Below, in pieces: positions 31,983 to 32,968 of a stretch of 32,968 bases of DNA; the first letter of the stretch is position 1; each line of letters starts with the position of its first letter. Both the position numbers and the translations under genes were made by a program. The stretch spans positions 1-32,968 of the forward strand of contig JABITN010000226.1 in assembly GCA_018700525.1 (NCBI GenBank), written 5' to 3'. Under the pieces are notes generated by a model that searched no databases, had not been told where the DNA came from, and saw only the letters and a list, made by a program, of their open reading frames with translations. The stretch comes from Opitutales bacterium. Lineage in GTDB: Bacteria; Verrucomicrobiota; Verrucomicrobiia; Opitutales; Opitutaceae.

Positions 31983-32968
31983 CTAATTGACACGGTACTG
32001 AGTCTTTAGTTGCTCGAGTTCCGTTTTCAGCCGAGCGATAGTCTCAGCGTATTCAGGATTTCCATATTCGCTTTTCATTTCACTTGGATCACGCTGGTGA
32101 TCGAATAATTCCCACTCATCCACATCGTCGTGTTTGAAGTTAATCAGCTTATACCGTTTGTCGGCCACGCCTTCGTGGGGTGGGACGCCGTGGTTATAGT
32201 ATCCTTCGCTCACACTTCCTCCACGCCGCTCGCCGTAGTATTTGTAATAAAAGCTCTTTCGCCAGTTTTGGGGAGCGGCACCCTTGAGCAAAGGAACCAG
32301 ACTGCGGCCTTGGATCTCGCTCGGAATCGACGCTCCTGCCATTTCAAGAAACATGGGCGCGAAATCCAGATTAGAAACAATATCGCTGCTGACTCGACCT
32401 TCCTGAGTGACACCGGGCCACCGAACCAAAAGCGGCGTCTTCAAGCACTCCTCATACATCCACCGCTTGTCATACCAACCATGCTCCCCAAGAAAAAAGC
32501 CCTGATCCGCCGCATAGATCACGATTGTATTTTCCGCCAAACCACTCTCATCAAGATAGTCCAGTAAGCGACCCACATTTTCATCGATGCCTTTACTCGT
32601 CAGGAGGAAATTCTTGATAAAGCGCTGGTATCGCCACTTTGCCCGTTCGTCGCCTTGAAGATTCGCCTTTTCGAAGGCCTCGTTAGCTTCATCGAAATGG
32701 CTACGGTACTGAGCAAGCTGCTCGCCCTGTATCCGATAGTCAATACTGAGATTGCTAAGCGGCATCACGTTTGCGATACTGGTATTGTGATTCCCAGGAG
32801 CGCGGCTACGACCAGTATAGTCGTCAAAAAAGTTGTCCGGCAGGGGGACAGTGACGTCATCGAGCTCACCGAGATGGCGAAGGGCCGGTTGAAACGGGCC
32901 ATGAGTCGCCTTGAATTGGCTCATCAGCATGAAGGGTTTGTCTGAATCCCGGCTCTTTAGCCAATCCA
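31983..32968 (-). CDS. Sulfatase (glucosamine-6-sulfatase-like), 5' part beyond the right edge
   Basis: The frame is open to the right edge (DWLKSRDSDKPFMLMSQFKATHGPF), so the signal peptide, first metal pair and formylglycine Cys lie outside; the ATG at 32928-32930 is internal. About 328 residues are visible. YAADQGFFLGEHGWYDKRWMYEECLKTPLLVRWPG gives the distal metal site, with Gln where the paralogue at 6898-8484 has His (ADHG). IPSEIQGRSLVPLL and the tail ARLKTELEQLKTQYRVN match that paralogue. Within the window it is the most upstream gene of the second run and forms a module with the CAPTR sulfatase. Confidence 0.9.
   Translation of the reverse strand, partial: DWLKSRDSDKPFMLMSQFKATHGPFQPALRHLGELDDVTVPLPDNFFDDYTGRSRAPGNHNTSIANVMPLSNLSIDYRIQGEQLAQYRSHFDEANEAFEKANLQGDERAKWRYQRFIKNFLLTSKGIDENVGRLLDYLDESGLAENTIVIYAADQGFFLGEHGWYDKRWMYEECLKTPLLVRWPGVTQEGRVSSDIVSNLDFAPMFLEMAGASIPSEIQGRSLVPLLKGAAPQNWRKSFYYKYYGERRGGSVSEGYYNHGVPPHEGVADKRYKLINFKHDDVDEWELFDHQRDPSEMKSEYGNPEYAETIARLKTELEQLKTQYRVN

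Noticed and set aside
1-32968. CRISPR arrays, tRNA or rRNA genes, complete insertion sequences, integrases
   Set aside because: No regularly spaced repeats, cloverleaf-like stretches, rRNA-like sequence or transposase/integrase motifs were seen on reading both strands.

Overview
The window looks like chromosomal DNA of a free-living, probably marine or saline PVC-superphylum bacterium, most likely Verrucomicrobiota (Opitutae/Puniceicoccales-like) or the related Kiritimatiellota. The reasons are very dense formylglycine sulfatases, fused PVC-type quinoprotein/HEAT/cytochrome c proteins, DUF4159, DUF6807 (PmoA-like) and ThuA-like proteins, and intergenic repeats of the ACCAC-GAAG / ACCAC-TGAG / CCACAGATT type. 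The taxon is inferred from gene content; no rRNA, tRNA or marker gene is present.

Layout. (A) 1-2402: the 3' end of a permuted papain-like amidase gene, a lone DUF4159 protein with a perfect 23-bp palindrome upstream, and a carboxymuconolactone-decarboxylase/AhpD-type protein. (B) 2443-10277, all minus strand: four sulfatases followed by a ThuA-like protein, reading from high to low coordinates. The intergenic gaps hold hairpins, a GGCC-rich repeat and the N-terminal stub of a fifth sulfatase. (C) 10420-17777: a mixed-strand block without sulfatases. It holds a 5'-less coding remnant, a WCPFC peroxiredoxin-like protein, a TauD/TfdA-like dioxygenase, a di-haem cytochrome c, a broken MBL-fold hydrolase gene, a PQQ-type beta-propeller protein and a DUF6152-like protein. 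(D) 17823-32968, all minus strand: a second sulfatase stub, five sulfatases (one cut by the window edge) and three large proteins of the PVC haem-binding dehydrogenase family.

How it may work together (inference). Almost every intact gene in B and D has a signal peptide, so this is an extracytoplasmic machine. Nine sulfatase genes fall into at least five sequence types, and several are recent or old paralogue pairs. They would remove sulfate esters from different positions of a complex sulfated glycan such as a fucoidan-like polymer. The dehydrogenase/cytochrome proteins, ThuA and DUF6807 modules would oxidise or otherwise process the released sugars and pass electrons to a respiratory chain. 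No glycoside hydrolase, polysaccharide lyase, transporter, regulator or sulfatase-maturing enzyme is seen here, so these must lie elsewhere.

Most notable points: two sulfatase stubs cut just after the first metal-binding motif region; a PVC dehydrogenase split into two genes in swapped order with an ATGA overlap, beside an unsplit paralogue fused to DUF6807; a duplicated two-sulfatase module about 24 kb apart; a sulfatase with CYPGR instead of CxPSR; and a family of hairpin-forming repeats placed between consecutive operon genes.
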